Below are positions 1-7,566 of a stretch of 35,046 nucleotides of DNA, piece after piece. A program made the position numbers and the translations under genes. This DNA is from CAZPWF01 sp964610775 (GTDB lineage: Bacteria > Patescibacteriota > Saccharimonadia > Saccharimonadales > JACQNP01): the NCBI GenBank assembly GCA_964610775.1, contig CAZSZC010000010.1, forward strand, positions 1-35,046, in the 5' to 3' direction. Each line of letters opens with the position of its first letter. The stretch's first letter is position 1. A model generated the notes under the pieces. That model saw only the letters and a program-made list of their open reading frames with translations. It searched no databases and was not told where the DNA came from.

Positions 1-1743
1 ATCTGTAAGGTTATTCGGTGTTGAAGCAGCGCCAAGCCACAGCCCAACACTAATCTCTTCATTTCCGTATAAGCCAGTTTGCTGTCTTAAAGTCTCACAA
101 GCACAAATCAACGTACACGCTCTTTGAAACTGTTGTGAAGTTAGCAGCCTGAGCGTGTAACGCATTATGACGGTAGTACCACCACTGACTTCTGGGTTGG
201 ATAGTCGACGCAAGAATATGGTGTAGGCCGTTAGAGCAAGATAGGCCTCGGTTTTTCCTCCACCAGTTGGAAACCAGATCAAATCAACAATATCTCTTTC
301 GTCTGACTTAGGATCGGCCATAGATATTAGATTCATCACGAGGAACGCTATCTGGAATGGGCGCCAGGTATCACTTTCATCCTTGTAGCTAGTTGGCATA
401 CTGGGCGCGTCATCCGGCATACTTTTACTTGCTTGTAGCCTCGTATGTGTACGCTGCATAAGCATTGCTTCATTGGCATGCCGAAAAGCTTGGAGAACAC
501 TTCCATTGTTATTCAGCAACTCGATACCCTTAAGAATTCTTTCTTTTGCAGATTCGCAATTGGCAATATGTTTGTCGCCTACAGGGTGATAACTGCTGGG
601 AAGCTCGCCTAAACGGCTTTTAATATCGACTATCCAATTACCGTACAGTTTTGCAAGCAAGTTCAGGTTTTTAGATATAACGTCAACCTCTCCAAAAGCA
701 TAGGTTGAAATTGAAAGATCTGGGAGGTTACCGTGCTCGCCGAGCAGGTCAAACTCCATTTGTGGAACTGCGAATTGCGGGAGTGTAGTAGAGTACACAC
801 TCTTAACGACTCCGTCTTCGGTGTCCCAGTTTGCTGATACACCATGTCCTACGCCATATACATGCTTTTTGTGGTACAGGAGATTTAATGACTTCTCCTC
901 TTCATCATCGAACCAATCTGGATCAATATCAGTGTTGCTTAGGTCAGCAAAAACACTTGGTGAGGTGACCCTTAGGTTCACTTGAAACAGAGCACTTTCT
1001 GCAGCTGACTGAGGCTTAGTAACTTTTTTGGAGTTAACGATTGAAAGGGTAATTACCCAGTTTTTTGTTTGTTTTACTTGTTTTGCAGTTACGCCAAGCT
1101 TGAATCCATGATCCTTTACATCCACCTCTGAATATCCGGCCTTGAGTTTGACCTTGGCTTCATAGGATTTTTGCTCTCTATACCAACCATTCTTATATGT
1201 TTTGAAAGCCTGCCATATTGTTTGTTTCGTAGCATTGTCGTTCTCGGCAAACGAGAGTAAGACGTCCCTATCATGTTCGTCTAGTGCTCTCGAGAGCTTT
1301 ACAAAATCATCATTAAGTAGCTCAAACTGATTCTTGAAACTGGTGTTAGATTCAATTTTTTCCCTAAGGCTAGGGGCTTTCATCTTAACTCTGTCATAGT
1401 CTTTTGCTGACAGCTTTACGTAATTTCCGTAAGTTATTACAACTGATACATCGTGAGTAGAATCTGTAACAGAAAAACTTAAGCCCATTGCCGACGGGAA
1501 GAATGTTGACGACATATCAATAGCATTAACCTCTTCGTCGTCCCTTGTCCTCATGTCTAAGCCGGAGTTGTCCTCATCCTCTTCTGCTTCGGCTTGAGCA
1601 AAAACTATTCCGGCTGAATATTTTTGTATCGGACTTTCATCAATAACCTCATCCTCACTAAATGGCCCCTCTAAATCTTGCTTAACAAAATCGTATAGTT
1701 CTTGCCGGTACTCAGAATACTTTTGATTATCAATTTTAGCCAT
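1..1743 (-). CDS. drmA: DrmA-like DISARM helicase, 3' part cut by the window edge
   Basis: I translated this frame line by line from the ATG at 1743 and found 581 uninterrupted codons running off the window start, so the gene is intact but truncated here. The N-terminal region (residues about 8-80) has the acidic DLEGP..DEVIDESP..YSAG pattern and the FPSAMGLSF motif that I associate with DrmA. At residues 490-501 is the Walker A segment WFPTGGGKTEAYL, followed by GTTVIMRYTLRLLTSQQFQR, characteristic of DrmA/DruE-type SF2 helicases. In DISARM, DrmA works with DrmB as the core DNA-remodelling pair that blocks incoming phage DNA. It is the third gene of a minus-strand operon; only 5 nt separate it from the upstream NERD-helicase stop. 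Full DrmA proteins are around 1,200 residues, so roughly half should lie outside. The related DruE helicase is the main alternative, but the N-terminus favours DrmA. Confidence 0.75.
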   Translation of the reverse strand, partial: MAKIDNQKYSEYRQELYDFVKQDLEGPFSEDEVIDESPIQKYSAGIVFAQAEAEEDEDNSGLDMRTRDDEEVNAIDMSSTFFPSAMGLSFSVTDSTHDVSVVITYGNYVKLSAKDYDRVKMKAPSLREKIESNTSFKNQFELLNDDFVKLSRALDEHDRDVLLSFAENDNATKQTIWQAFKTYKNGWYREQKSYEAKVKLKAGYSEVDVKDHGFKLGVTAKQVKQTKNWVITLSIVNSKKVTKPQSAAESALFQVNLRVTSPSVFADLSNTDIDPDWFDDEEEKSLNLLYHKKHVYGVGHGVSANWDTEDGVVKSVYSTTLPQFAVPQMEFDLLGEHGNLPDLSISTYAFGEVDVISKNLNLLAKLYGNWIVDIKSRLGELPSSYHPVGDKHIANCESAKERILKGIELLNNNGSVLQAFRHANEAMLMQRTHTRLQASKSMPDDAPSMPTSYKDESDTWRPFQIAFLVMNLISMADPKSDERDIVDLIWFPTGGGKTEAYLALTAYTIFLRRLSNPEVSGGTTVIMRYTLRLLTSQQFQRACTLICACETLRQQTGLYGNEEISVGLWLGAASTPNNLTD

Positions 1744-1748
1744 AATAG

Positions 1749-3461
1749 TTACTTGGCCTCTATTATAGTTGAAACTCTAGAGTTTAACTCTTTTTTAATG
1801 CCCGCCGGTAGTGAGATTACTAGGTGGGATCGGGCTCGGGTGCAGCCTACATAGTTCAAAACACTATTAATATCGTTAATAGACTTGATGTCCGTAAGGA
1901 CGATAACCTTGTTCTCAAGACCCTTGAATGACGCAATAGTCGTATAGCCAATATGCCCGTTGATTGAGAGAGCTGTCGATCTAGTATCTATATTAAATAG
2001 AGGTGCGTCGACTCTTAGTCTTCCACTCCCAGCGCAAGACCCTCTGAGTCTAGCTGGACTTAAGATGGTTATTTCCTCACGTTCAATCCCATCCCCAATA
2101 AGCTTATTAATTTCTTCGGAAACTTTTTCGGCCTGGTCTGATTCATTGTCGTACCATATATATTTTACGGGTGAGCCCGAAGCCTTCACTGTTGTGCCAG
2201 CGTCAATCATAGATATTAGTTTTGCTTGTTTTGCTATCGATCTAGTATTTCGGCAATTAACAGTTAGCTTAAATGTTGATGCGATTGATAGTAGATTCTC
2301 AATGATATCCGAATCGTTTCTTTTATATATGTCCTGGTTTTCCTGATCCATGCAGATCAGCCAGTGACCCTTATCAAGCCCATCTTTGACCAGTTTATCA
2401 ATAACCTTTATGTATTTACCTGTTAAAATGTCTTGTGCTTCATCGATAATAACGTCTTGATAAGAATTGATTTTGTCAATTGATAGAAAGATCTCTGGAT
2501 ATAAATTCTCGAACAACTCAGTCCCTGAAGTAGATTTTAATTCGTCCTCTTTCCCAGCTTCTTTTATGATTTTATGAATAATACTGTGCAATGATGCGAC
2601 TTCTACGTATCTATTGAGCTCACCCAATTCTTTTTTCAGTGAATCAGCGACGAAGTCAGCAAGTAACCTGTTAAAGCATAGGAACAAGGTATCGATGTTT
2701 TTATAGGCGTTTCTTCTAGCTTTCTCTATTGCTAGTAGGGTTTTTCCGGTACCTGCAGAACCAACAAAAACGGTTCTTGGGTTTAACTCTAAAGAGTCGA
2801 GAAGAGAGTATTGTTGCTCCGTAATGTCAATAATTTCTTGCTCTGAGTCGGCCACACTAGCAGATATTGACTTAATTATTTCAAAATCGCCCCTCAGATA
2901 GTTTGTAATTTCGTTTATCTGATTTTTTGAGAGCAGTTTCTTTGACTTCTGCTTTGTCAGCCAGTATTCAGCTAGCCTTTCTATGTAAACAGATATATCA
3001 ACTCCCATGTCATTCTTATCAAAGACAATCTTATTGTCCCACTCTGGACTTTCCTCTTTGAACTCAATGTCTGGGAATACTACCCCATAACCGAAAACGC
3101 TGCTGTATAATTCGTGACCAAATCTCCCAGTTACGTCCGCTCGGATAGAATAAAGGGCAGTTCTCACTTGGTCGAAAGGAGATTCTTTCTTCTTGTTAAT
3201 GCGCCCATACCTGTCAATAAAATACCATTTGCCATCCTTGCGGCTAATACGACCACCTTTGATCTCTAAAGCAAACACACCCGAAGGCCCAATTAGGAGA
3301 AAGTCTATTTCGCCCTCTCTTTTTGTTATGTGGTTGCTTAAGCCAAGTGAGTGAAGACAAACCCACTTATCCAAGTTTTTACTTTCACTCAATTTGTTAA
3401 AAATTTTCTTTTCTGCATTACTTGAATTGGAAGGGTTGATGTAACTAGGTATAAGCCTCAT
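1749..3461 (-). CDS. NERD nuclease-domain / UvrD-like SF1 helicase
   Basis: The 570-residue product joins a nuclease-related domain (NERD) to an SF1 helicase. The NERD part spans about residues 15-135, with GEIDF (50-54) and LEIKGG (65-70) supplying the acidic and lysine residues of a restriction-endonuclease-like fold. The helicase part has Walker A GSAGTGKT (234-241), Walker B DEAQD (340-344), and C-terminal SFKGLE and YVGCTRAR motifs that match UvrD-family motifs V and VI. It probably unwinds and cuts DNA. The start overlaps the stop of the upstream drmE-like gene by 4 nt (ATGA), and its own stop lies 5 nt before drmA, so the three genes look translationally coupled. NERD helicases are common in defence islands. 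Membership in this DISARM-like system is inferred from the operon. Confidence 0.8.
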   Translation of the reverse strand: MRLIPSYINPSNSSNAEKKIFNKLSESKNLDKWVCLHSLGLSNHITKREGEIDFLLIGPSGVFALEIKGGRISRKDGKWYFIDRYGRINKKKESPFDQVRTALYSIRADVTGRFGHELYSSVFGYGVVFPDIEFKEESPEWDNKIVFDKNDMGVDISVYIERLAEYWLTKQKSKKLLSKNQINEITNYLRGDFEIIKSISASVADSEQEIIDITEQQYSLLDSLELNPRTVFVGSAGTGKTLLAIEKARRNAYKNIDTLFLCFNRLLADFVADSLKKELGELNRYVEVASLHSIIHKIIKEAGKEDELKSTSGTELFENLYPEIFLSIDKINSYQDVIIDEAQDILTGKYIKVIDKLVKDGLDKGHWLICMDQENQDIYKRNDSDIIENLLSIASTFKLTVNCRNTRSIAKQAKLISMIDAGTTVKASGSPVKYIWYDNESDQAEKVSEEINKLIGDGIEREEITILSPARLRGSCAGSGRLRVDAPLFNIDTRSTALSINGHIGYTTIASFKGLENKVIVLTDIKSINDINSVLNYVGCTRARSHLVISLPAGIKKELNSRVSTIIEAK

Positions 3462-6058
3462 AGTTGGTCTCCGACGGTAAATAATTGGCCGATGCTGTTA
3501 ATTGGTACATTCTCAAAGCGACGAGATAAGCTCATCACTATTTTGACATGAGCTCTGTTTGCATATGCTTCAATCTTATCTAGTGTCTCTTTATCTAGGT
3601 CACTATCTTCTGTGCTATCTAAGACAGAACTTACAATACGTTTTACTAGGAGTCTTCCTACTTGAATATGGATACTGTGTAAGTCTTTACATGCCTTAAT
3701 TATATCCACCATTTGCTCACTCAGCCCTGGGTCATTTACAATCCTAGCTATCGCAGGTAACGTAATCTCAATTTTACCTGGTCTAATTCGTTCTCCCCTC
3801 ATCCATTCCCGAACAGTTACAGGGTGACGTTTACAACCTATGAGTTCTAACTGGTTTGATATATCGTCTGGCGTAAGGTTATTTTCTCTTGCGTAGCGGT
3901 TAAGTGACTTCCACCAGGTACTCGATAGAATTTCAAGATGTGAATATTTGCCGGAAGATTTTATATCTGTAAGCAGGTCTTCGAATAGGTTCCTGGACGT
4001 ATCGGTAAATACGATCTCATCATCTTGCTGCAGTTGGTCGTATGTGGCTCTAACAACCTCGCCATTCAGTCTATCGAGCTTTGTGAGGTGGTGAGTATTG
4101 TCTATGAAGGTGAAGCTATCGTCCTCAAAAGTCACTCGATAAGCAGTAGTGAGCTCGTCTGATGGCACAAAGTTTGGAGAGTATGTAGAACCAATGTCTA
4201 CTTTATTGCCAAACTTCTCGTTTACAGAGTTTAAAATTTCCTCTATCTCATTACCTTCCGTGCCCTTGTTTGCCTCGTGTGGTGTTGCGGGTTGCTGTTG
4301 CTCCATATCAGGGAAGTACTGTTTACGAAGCTTTGAATCTATTTTAGAAAGTGGCGACGCGGGATGCCTATTGATCAAATTTGTATACCAGCTACCTTCG
4401 TTCTCATAAAGTATAGATTTGCTTTGAAGGAACGGTGCTAGGAATAATTTGGATTGAAACTTCTTTGTGAAAAAACCTGTAAAAATTACTTGGCCTTTAG
4501 GCTCCATCCTCAGTGAGTTTAGCGTTACTATATCAACTGATTGAGATATCGATCTATCGCTCTGTAATATCTCAACAAAATCAGGTCTTGAGCACACTAT
4601 AGAGGTGTCATTGTAAGTTTTTTCTGTCAGGAGTTCCTTTACTGCTGTATATTTGGGATTCTTATTCTCAAGGCAAGCGTACAGTTTTCTGATTATATAT
4701 ATTGAGTCTTTTGCATGTTGTTGAACATCCCTTGGGAACACAACACCAAAACTTGTTATTACGTCCTTCTCGAAATCATCAATTCTATCTATGAACAATT
4801 GAAGCCCTTTACTAAAACAATAACGTTCGTAGTTCTTAATTGTGACTGGGGCTTGGGTGTAGAACTTAAGGTATGAGTAGAATCTTCTAAGCAAAATCCC
4901 TCCGTCGTCGCTCACAGGAGTGCCTTTGTGCAACTTTCTTAACGCATCTGAAAATCTATCTAATAATTCAGCAATTTCATCATCAGGTACCAATAAGACA
5001 TCCCTGCTGGATCGGGAAATGGAACCTAGGACTTCATTATGGTAGTGGAAGTCGTTAGACGTTTCGTTTGCGATTTGATCCTTTATATTTATTTTCTGGA
5101 AATCCGAACTCTTCCATACCCAGCAATCAATTCCCATAGACTTCAGTGTTTCAATTTCTTCTTGGTCGGAAGAGTTGAGTATACATACTATCTTCCTAGG
5201 GGAATTATCTGCGTTTAACCGAGTTATGTTGCCATATGACGCTCGCACCTTAGAAGCACCCTCAATCATTACAAGTTTGTAAGACGGATCACTGAAACAT
5301 ATGTCGACAGCTGTATCGGAATTTGACACCAACCCAAGAACGTACTCTCTTCTTAGGGGATCGGCCAATAAGGGTCTGGGGGTATCTGCATCGCTAAAAT
5401 CTGCTATAGGAAATATTGACTCTATAGGGTCTCCCCCTATAGTTATCTCTTTAATCTCATCCTTTAACTTTCCTTTATTACCAGTGACTACAATCCCTTT
5501 AGAATTTTGTAGACCGAATAGATCACCTGGGCTTAGATCCATAATCTTTTCGAGTTCCTGTCCTCTAGCTTCAGCAGATCTTTTTCTCTTATCTATGTCT
5601 TGAGAATAATAGGGTTTGATTCTCCACTTTGTGGTATCTGGGTACCAAGTGATGCTTGTTGGATTTGACGGTTCTATTACCCTATAGCCCCTTACCCCAT
5701 TCTTTATTTCAACACCACCAAAGATGCCGGGTTTCATAGTTCTACCACCACTAAAAGGCAGTACAAATACATTGTCGCCGTTCTTCAGGTTGTCGAAAAA
5801 ATCGGCAGGTTGTTGCAACGAGTCTAGCTTTAGCAGACAAAGGAGACTCTCGATTATTATGAGCGGTGTTACTGTTGGATCACTGGGTAGGACAAGCGCT
5901 AAGTCGTCACTTGATCCTGACTCCGCAAGACGTTCAAATAATAACGAAGCATTAACCTCATCAAAAAAAGTTTTCTCATACTTAACGCCAGCCTTTGTTA
6001 TCGCTAGATTCCAAAAGCCTGGAAACTCCGTTTTAACATCTTCAATAACTTTTGACAT
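3458..6058 (-). CDS. drmE: DrmE-like DISARM protein
   Basis: An 866-residue soluble protein, first gene of the defence operon. Its length and layout resemble DrmE of class 2 DISARM: an N-terminal region with repeated FVLPFSGGR/PGIFGG-type segments, a middle region with a Rossmann-like strand (KLVMIEGASKVRASYGN, about 275-291), and a C-terminal region with the pattern WWKSLNRYAR...CKRHPVTVREWMRG, which looks like a helix-turn-helix. No intact Walker A motif is visible, so if it descends from a helicase it is probably inactive as an ATPase. DrmE's molecular role is unknown. The start ATG has a good AGGAG Shine-Dalgarno 5 nt upstream. The assignment rests on family resemblance and on its position before drmA; I cannot run a profile search. 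Confidence 0.5.
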   Translation of the reverse strand: MSKVIEDVKTEFPGFWNLAITKAGVKYEKTFFDEVNASLLFERLAESGSSDDLALVLPSDPTVTPLIIIESLLCLLKLDSLQQPADFFDNLKNGDNVFVLPFSGGRTMKPGIFGGVEIKNGVRGYRVIEPSNPTSITWYPDTTKWRIKPYYSQDIDKRKRSAEARGQELEKIMDLSPGDLFGLQNSKGIVVTGNKGKLKDEIKEITIGGDPIESIFPIADFSDADTPRPLLADPLRREYVLGLVSNSDTAVDICFSDPSYKLVMIEGASKVRASYGNITRLNADNSPRKIVCILNSSDQEEIETLKSMGIDCWVWKSSDFQKINIKDQIANETSNDFHYHNEVLGSISRSSRDVLLVPDDEIAELLDRFSDALRKLHKGTPVSDDGGILLRRFYSYLKFYTQAPVTIKNYERYCFSKGLQLFIDRIDDFEKDVITSFGVVFPRDVQQHAKDSIYIIRKLYACLENKNPKYTAVKELLTEKTYNDTSIVCSRPDFVEILQSDRSISQSVDIVTLNSLRMEPKGQVIFTGFFTKKFQSKLFLAPFLQSKSILYENEGSWYTNLINRHPASPLSKIDSKLRKQYFPDMEQQQPATPHEANKGTEGNEIEEILNSVNEKFGNKVDIGSTYSPNFVPSDELTTAYRVTFEDDSFTFIDNTHHLTKLDRLNGEVVRATYDQLQQDDEIVFTDTSRNLFEDLLTDIKSSGKYSHLEILSSTWWKSLNRYARENNLTPDDISNQLELIGCKRHPVTVREWMRGERIRPGKIEITLPAIARIVNDPGLSEQMVDIIKACKDLHSIHIQVGRLLVKRIVSSVLDSTEDSDLDKETLDKIEAYANRAHVKIVMSLSRRFENVPINSIGQLFTVGDQL

Positions 6059-6063
6059 AGTAA

Positions 6064-6079
6064 CTCCTATCTCATTATA
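6064..6079 (-). promoter_or_regulatory. -10 box and ribosome binding site of the defence operon
   Basis: On the minus strand a perfect TATAAT (6079-6074) is followed closely by AGGAG (6068-6064) and then the drmE-like ATG at 6058. No good -35 is visible at 17 nt. The transcript would have a very short leader, about 10 nt. Confidence 0.45.
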
Positions 6080-6156
6080 GTTTTTTGATTTAAATATTAA
6101 AAACAGAAGTGGAATGGGTAGATTACTTTGCGTAGGTCTTTAATTGTACTGACCGA

Positions 6157-6201
6157 CTCTGCCAGTCAAGGTAGTACAAGTCTCCACCTTGACCGCCAGA
6201 G
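6157..6201. repeat. 16-bp imperfect inverted repeat between divergent genes
   Basis: Arms 6157-6172 and 6186-6201 match at 14 of 16 positions (ctctgccagtcaaggt against ctctggcggtcaaggt as its partner), with a 13-nt spacer. The repeat sits between the drmE-like promoter and the start of the 89-aa gene. It could be an operator for a dimeric repressor or a hairpin in the 5' leader of the plus-strand transcript. Confidence 0.5.
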
Positions 6202-6220
6202 CTTGCGGCCAAGTGTTGAA

Positions 6221-6245
6221 CCTCCGTTACGTAAAGTAAAGGAGG
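6221..6245 (+). promoter_or_regulatory. Hairpin enclosing the Shine-Dalgarno of the 89-aa gene
   Basis: cctcc (6221-6225) can pair with the ribosome binding site ggagg (6241-6245). After one mismatch, ttac (6227-6230) pairs with gtaa (6236-6239), leaving a 5-nt loop. The ATG follows at 6250. Folding would hide the whole Shine-Dalgarno, so translation may be conditional. Confidence 0.5.
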
Positions 6246-6249
6246 CAAT

Positions 6250-6519
6250 ATGCTTACAACATCAACTTACAACGGTTGGAGCAACCGTGAAACGTGGTTA
6301 GCCAGCTTATGGCTCAACAACGATCAGTCAAGTTACGAGCTGCTGAAAGAAGCAATAGCATCAGGCGACAGTGACTTTGAACGCGCCGACTGGCTCGAGA
6401 GTCAGCTGCGCGAACAGCTCGAAGACGAAGCTAGTGACGCCAGCATGTGGAGCGATCTACTGAATACAGCGTTCTACCGCATAAACTGGGTCGAAGTTAT
6501 CGAAGGTAATCGAGACTAG
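6250..6519 (+). CDS. Small phage/plasmid-type protein with YNGWSNRETW motif (DUF7249-like)
   Basis: 89 residues, acidic, no signal peptide or membrane segment. The N-terminal motif YNGWSNRETWLASLWL (residues 7-22) is one I associate with a small protein family common on phages and mobile elements (DUF7249-like, from memory). Its function is unknown. A strong AGGAGG Shine-Dalgarno 4 nt before the ATG fixes the start, and that site lies in a possible hairpin (6221-6245). The gene is divergent from the defence operon and convergent with the replication-relaxation gene. Its GC content and coding style look like those of its neighbours on the element. It may modulate the element or counteract host functions, but nothing in the sequence tells which. 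Confidence 0.7.
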   Translation: MLTTSTYNGWSNRETWLASLWLNNDQSSYELLKEAIASGDSDFERADWLESQLREQLEDEASDASMWSDLLNTAFYRINWVEVIEGNRD

Positions 6520-6549
6520 TTGAACGTCCTGAGTATGACGGTAAACTGC

Positions 6550-7254
6550 TCAAGAATCTATATCCGACAAACTTCTAAATACGAAGGTGAAATCATCTTC
6601 ATCCAAGTATGCGTCCTCCATTTTTTCATCAGCATATTCTTTGAGTTTGCGCTGCTCGGACTTTGAGCTGCGAACAATGTGTACGTCAGGATATTGTTTC
6701 CACTCCCAATCATCAGACTCGTAATGATCTATGTACTTGCGTATACGTTTCTTGACGATAAACAAGTGCTGGTCATCTGTGAGTTCTATAAAGTAATGCT
6801 TTTGTTTCTTTGGCTGAACGAATAGGCTCGGTAACGGTTTGATGATACCTTCAATACCACTCATTTCCGGACCGGTCATAATAATCGCATCGTCGCCATA
6901 TTTCAGGCCTAGCGCCACACATGCACCATGGATTGCTACTTGTTGGTCAATGAACGCCTCTGACCTCGTACGTTCTCTTAATCGGCTATCCAGACTTGCA
7001 TCGGGCATGACTTGCTGTAGATACTTGATAGCTTTAGGTGCTAGGTAATACCTAGCTGATTTATTCTGCAAGCGATAGCTCTTTTTATGTATCTTTCCAA
7101 GATATTCACCAGCATGAAGTATTTCTAGGGCACTGTAGGCTGCATTGGTAGAGATATTTCTTTGTTTAGCTAGATTATCTGTCGTTACATAACGAAAGCG
7201 ATAGACGATTAGAATTAGGTCGTGTTGCTTTTGATTCAGTTTTCTCTCGCTCAT
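6550..7254 (-). CDS. Replication-relaxation family winged-helix protein
   Basis: 234 residues. The N-terminus (about 5-75) reads as a winged helix: KLNQKQHDLILIVYRFRYVT, then a recognition-helix-like TNAAYSALEIL and the wing GKIHKKSYR. The middle and C-terminal half (about 90-215) has the pattern ARYYLAPKA, RTRSEAFIDQQVAIH and HYFIELTDDQH, typical of plasmid and integrative-element replication-relaxation/mobilisation proteins (PF13814-like). The family is thought to act in replication initiation or relaxation of conjugative plasmids, probably as a DNA-binding regulator. The gene is divergent from the recombinase with about 170 bp of AT-rich DNA between them, the usual place for autoregulation. 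No nuclease motif is seen. Confidence 0.7.
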   Translation of the reverse strand: MSERKLNQKQHDLILIVYRFRYVTTDNLAKQRNISTNAAYSALEILHAGEYLGKIHKKSYRLQNKSARYYLAPKAIKYLQQVMPDASLDSRLRERTRSEAFIDQQVAIHGACVALGLKYGDDAIIMTGPEMSGIEGIIKPLPSLFVQPKKQKHYFIELTDDQHLFIVKKRIRKYIDHYESDDWEWKQYPDVHIVRSSKSEQRKLKEYADEKMEDAYLDEDDFTFVFRSLSDIDS

Positions 7255-7331
7255 ACTATACGTAGTATAAAAGAGAGAACGTAAAATAGTAAATATAACA
7301 GATGATAATGTCCAATAAAGTTATATTTTCG

Positions 7332-7346
7332 GAATTATAATAATTC
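7332..7346. promoter_or_regulatory. Small palindrome in the divergent intergenic region
   Basis: gaatta taa taattc is a perfect 6-bp inverted repeat around 3 nt, midway between the divergent replication-relaxation and recombinase genes. The surrounding 7255-7422 is AT-rich with several tata runs. It is a candidate operator for the winged-helix protein, but a chance palindrome in AT-rich DNA is possible. Confidence 0.25.
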
Positions 7347-7422
7347 TACAACAAAAAATACTTGCAACTATGCCTATTAAGGTAGTAAACTATAACTATA
7401 TAGGTAGGTTATTGAGGGTAAA

Positions 7423-7566
7423 ATGGGTAGGAAAAAAGGGTCAATCAACAAGCCAAAGCACGAACCAGAGCTCACCTTACAGGAGCGCATGGAGATACTT
7501 GCAAACCTTCTTATTGATACAGTCGAAGAAGAAATCAAGGAACGCGAGCATGCTGCAGAAAGCTAA
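7423..7566 (+). CDS. 47-aa basic/acidic small protein overlapping the recombinase start
   Basis: A 47-codon ORF beginning MGRKKGSINKPK and ending KEREHAAES. The N-terminal third is strongly basic and the rest is an amphipathic, Glu-rich helix (residues about 17-45). A GAGGG ribosome binding site lies 4 nt before the ATG. The last 17 nt overlap the recombinase ATG at 7550 in another frame, so the pair looks translationally coupled. I do not recognise the family. A helical small partner such as a recombinase directionality factor or DNA-binding accessory would fit the position, but that is inference. Confidence 0.5.
   Translation: MGRKKGSINKPKHEPELTLQERMEILANLLIDTVEEEIKEREHAAES

Noticed and set aside
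663..845. 60-codon minus-strand ORF
   Set aside because: It lies inside drmA in another frame with no ribosome site; drmA itself reads cleanly through the region.
1..1743. Druantia DruE helicase instead of DrmA
   Set aside because: The Walker A region is similar in both, but the N-terminal motifs and the neighbouring drmE-like gene favour DISARM. It remains possible until the rest of the gene is read.
7370..7549. Longer recombinase start at 7370
   Set aside because: It would add 60 residues ahead of the catalytic domain, has no good ribosome site, and overlaps the better-supported 47-aa ORF.
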